A stretch of 64,000 nt of DNA from Malaciobacter halophilus (GTDB lineage: Bacteria; Campylobacterota; Campylobacteria; Campylobacterales; Arcobacteraceae). The stretch is from NCBI RefSeq assembly GCF_002837275.1, contig NZ_NXIF01000007.1, positions 1-64,000 on the forward strand. The letters are read 5' to 3'. How positions within the stretch are numbered: the stretch's first letter is position 1; each line of letters begins with the position of its first letter. The notes below the pieces were generated by a model, which searched no databases, was not told the DNA's origin, and was given only the letters and a program-made list of their open reading frames with translations. The position numbers were made by a program, and so were the translations under genes. Below are positions 61,704 through 64,000 of this stretch, one piece after another.

Positions 61704-63899
61704 CTATTTTTTCATATTCTTACACGCTTCTTTTTTAAGTGCGTTTAATTCACCAAAAATTCTAAGAGCTTCTATTTCAACCTCTTTTGCTTTTTCATTT
61801 AGTGAACTATTGTCTTCTTTATTAGCATTTGCTTGAACTAATATTTGAAGTTTAGTATTTAAATTTTTATTTAGTTTTCTTAATCTTTCTATGGCATCTA
61901 CATTTACATTTGTTGTTGATTCTTCATATTTATTTATCCATTCATCCATAGAGTTGCCTTGCTTAACACTCCAGTTTTTATACTCTCCTAGTTGTGAATA
62001 AACTCCATCTTTAAGTTTTAATACATCAACTTTAAGTTTAGCAGTATCATAAACTAAATCAACATTTGCTACACCTTCTCTTGCTTCTTCTAAGAAGTTT
62101 GCTCTTGAAGCTGCTGTTACAAGTGAGTCTGACATAAATGCAATTTGTGCAGACATTTTTGAAATATCATCAGCTACAGTTGCATTTTTTTGTGTTGATT
62201 GGTCAAGATTACTAACCGCATCATTTATTTGAATAATACCTTTTTCTTGCTCTTTAGATGCAGTAGCAACACTATCAATCATATCAATAGTATCTGAAAT
62301 ATGACTATTAAGCTCTTTATATCCTTCTATCATATTTGTTGAGATACCTTTACCTTCCGTTGCCTTTACACTTGCGTCTTCAACTAAGTCTTTAATCTCT
62401 CTTGCTGCTTCAGCACTTCTATTTGCAAGATTTCTAACCTCTTGAGCAACAACAGCAAAACCTTTTCCAGCTTCACCAGCAGTTGCTGCTTCAACAGCTG
62501 CATTTAAAGAAAGTATATTTGTTTGGAAAGCTATTTGATCAATTACTTCAATTGCTTCATTAATTGCAGTAACCTTATCATTTATCTCTTCCATAGAAAC
62601 AGCAGTTGTATTTGCTAAATCCATACCTTTTTTAGCTGAGCCAGTTACATCTTGAGCTAAACTTGCCATTTTTACGGTAGTTTCAGTATTACCTTTTATA
62701 TTTGCAGTTATTTGCTCTAATGCAGCAGCAGTCTCTTCTAAGCTACTTGCTTGTTCATTTGATGAAGTAGATAGATTCTCAGATGCTTTAGATAGTAAGT
62801 GTGTATTTTTACTAAGTTCATCACCTGTATTCATAATCATAGCTAAAATCTCTGATGTATTATTTCCTACTAATTTAATTCCAGCAGCAAGAGAACCTAA
62901 ATCTCCATAAATACCTTTATCATCTATTTTATAATCAAATTTTGATTCTGAATAGTTTTTTAAAGTCTCATTAATTTTATCAAGTGTTTGTTTTGTACTT
63001 AAAATCATTGTATTAAGTTTATTTTTTAGGTCTTCTACATATGGATTTGCAGCAGTTGATTGTACACTATAAACAAAGAACCCATTTCCAGTTTTTTCTA
63101 ATATATCATTTGCTTCTTCAATTACTTTTTCATCTTGTTTAAGACCTTGTCTTACTTTATCCATGTAAGCATTAAATAAAACAGCAACTTCTCCAATTTC
63201 ATCTTTTGATTGAATCTCTAATTTTATACTTGTGTCATTTGATTTTAATAAATTTTCAAAACCTTCTTTTAGTTTACCAATTGGATTTGTAGCTCTTTTA
63301 ACTAAAACCAAAACAAGTCCAATAGTTATCCATCCTAAGATAGTAGCAATAATAAGTATTTCAACAACTAAAGCATAAATTCTATCATCAGCTTCATCAA
63401 GAGAGAAAGTTAAATCCATTACCCCAATTACATCACCTTCTTGTTGATTAGCATGACATAGTAAACACTCTTGTGTTGCAATCATTGGCTTTATCATCCT
63501 TAATTCATGGCCTTTTTCATCATTTACTTCTAGTATTTTTGATTTTTTAGTTTTAAAAGACTCTAAAATCTCTCTATCTTTTGTATATGGTGCTCCTGGG
63601 TCATACATATCTATTAAAGGTTGACTTTTTGCAACTACTAACTCTTTTACTCCTTTTATCCCTCTTGCTTCTTCCTCTGCTTTAGCAATTTGTGCAGGAT
63701 CTCCTGTGTTCATAGCATGTCTTAAACTTTGAAACATTGCACTATTTAGCATAGATAAGTTCTCTTTTGTTACGGCAATAGAGTCCTCTTTTACGCTTTT
63801 TGTTGTGAAATATACTATAGTTAAACTGCTAATGGTCATCAATATCAATAAAGAAAATATGATTTTATTACTTATCTTTTTTGTAACGATATCGAGCAT
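61704..63899 (-). CDS. methyl-accepting chemotaxis protein with periplasmic c-type heme motif
   Basis: A 731-aa chemoreceptor. Helices at about 13-31 and 177-200 enclose a periplasmic domain similar to the Tll0287/DUF3365 type. It contains QECLLCHANQ, a CXXCH site (C145, C148, H149) for covalent heme. A HAMP domain follows (about 201-255), then a long linker and the MCP signalling hairpin with tip DQIAFQTNILSLNAAVEAAT, GEAGKGFAVVAQEVRNLANR. A helical tail of about 110 residues ends the protein, without the His/Cys pattern of a CZB zinc domain. It probably senses redox, oxygen, NO or a similar heme ligand. Confidence 0.92.
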   Translation of the reverse strand: MLDIVTKKISNKIIFSLLILMTISSLTIVYFTTKSVKEDSIAVTKENLSMLNSAMFQSLRHAMNTGDPAQIAKAEEEARGIKGVKELVVAKSQPLIDMYDPGAPYTKDREILESFKTKKSKILEVNDEKGHELRMIKPMIATQECLLCHANQQEGDVIGVMDLTFSLDEADDRIYALVVEILIIATILGWITIGLVLVLVKRATNPIGKLKEGFENLLKSNDTSIKLEIQSKDEIGEVAVLFNAYMDKVRQGLKQDEKVIEEANDILEKTGNGFFVYSVQSTAANPYVEDLKNKLNTMILSTKQTLDKINETLKNYSESKFDYKIDDKGIYGDLGSLAAGIKLVGNNTSEILAMIMNTGDELSKNTHLLSKASENLSTSSNEQASSLEETAAALEQITANIKGNTETTVKMASLAQDVTGSAKKGMDLANTTAVSMEEINDKVTAINEAIEVIDQIAFQTNILSLNAAVEAATAGEAGKGFAVVAQEVRNLANRSAEAAREIKDLVEDASVKATEGKGISTNMIEGYKELNSHISDTIDMIDSVATASKEQEKGIIQINDAVSNLDQSTQKNATVADDISKMSAQIAFMSDSLVTAASRANFLEEAREGVANVDLVYDTAKLKVDVLKLKDGVYSQLGEYKNWSVKQGNSMDEWINKYEESTTNVNVDAIERLRKLNKNLNTKLQILVQANANKEDNSSLNEKAKEVEIEALRIFGELNALKKEACKNMKK

Positions 63900-63928
63900 C
63901 CCAACGCCCCTTTTTTTTAAGTTTACTT

Positions 63929-63934
63929 ATTATA
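63929..63934 (-). promoter_or_regulatory. putative -10 box for the chemoreceptor gene
   Basis: On the minus strand the sequence reads TATAAT, 29 bases before the ATG at 63899, with AAGGGG as a likely ribosome-binding site. The remaining bases to 64000 are AT-rich without further recognisable features. Confidence 0.4.
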
Positions 63935-64000
63935 TAATGAATTTAATTTAGATATGGTTATCTAAGTATAAAAAAGTGGAATTTTAGAAAAAAAGTAACA

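Noticed and set aside
61704-62070. C-terminal CZB zinc-binding domain in the chemoreceptor
   Set aside because: The tail is helical and of suitable length, but the His/Cys pattern of CZB domains is absent (only one late Cys and no matching His residues).

Overview
The window comes from a low-GC member of the Campylobacterota, most likely an Arcobacter-type organism (Arcobacteraceae). That is an inference from the very AT-rich sequence, a compact 402-aa Pgi, a small RecO, the heptose genes, and an apt/dedA/pepA/ychF neighbourhood that I recall from Campylobacter jejuni. No rRNA, tRNA, prophage or CRISPR array was recognised.

Layout. (1) 1-11.3 kb is housekeeping: glyA (5' part only), lysS, cvpA and an orphan histidine kinase on the minus strand, then ispG, dnaB, galU, pgi, a nucleotidyltransferase-like gene, a prepilin-like gene and gmhB on the plus strand. 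(2) 11.3-13.2 kb is a minus-strand insert inside the heptose locus: a REP-associated tyrosine transposase (rayT) and a periplasmic minimal DNA ligase, surrounded by REP-like palindromes. (3) 13.2-20.7 kb holds hldD, hldE, apt, wzz, trpB, dedA and pepA. (4) 20.7-48.0 kb is a surface-polysaccharide island: ugd between two REP clusters, then 25 co-directional, mostly overlapping genes (22280-47960). (5) 48.3-53.8 kb holds ychF, an HDOD protein, a large protein with a degenerate GGDEF domain, recO and ppnP. (6) 53.8-59.2 kb holds a tandem-NosL protein, a four-gene FecBCD-type metal/chelate uptake operon with a DUF364 protein, and a superoxide reductase. (7) 59.3-64 kb holds thiL, truD, a very small CheZ-like protein and a chemoreceptor with a periplasmic c-type heme motif.

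The island reads as one assembly line. Ugd and a UDP-glucuronate 4-epimerase make UDP-GlcA and UDP-GalA. A WbpA/B/E/D set makes a 2,3-diacetamido-2,3-dideoxyuronic acid. A PglF/PglE/PglD-like set makes a bacillosamine-type 4-amino sugar, with a second acyltransferase and a MaoC-type hydratase beside it. CysD, CysN, CysC, a membrane-anchored second APS-kinase-like protein and CysQ form a dedicated PAPS cycle directly followed by two sulfotransferases, so the glycan is probably sulfated. A class-II glutaminase fused to a WbpG-like amidotransferase probably makes an amide or amidine. PglC, two GT4 glycosyltransferases, Wzx and Wzy assemble, flip and polymerise the unit; Wzz lies 5 kb upstream.

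The second system is a family of about 30 REP-like palindromes at nine intergenic loci, each headed by GGAA or GGAG and often arranged as inverted pairs, together with the RAYT gene that probably maintains them. They lie at both ends of the island and of several smaller units and are absent from its 26-kb interior.
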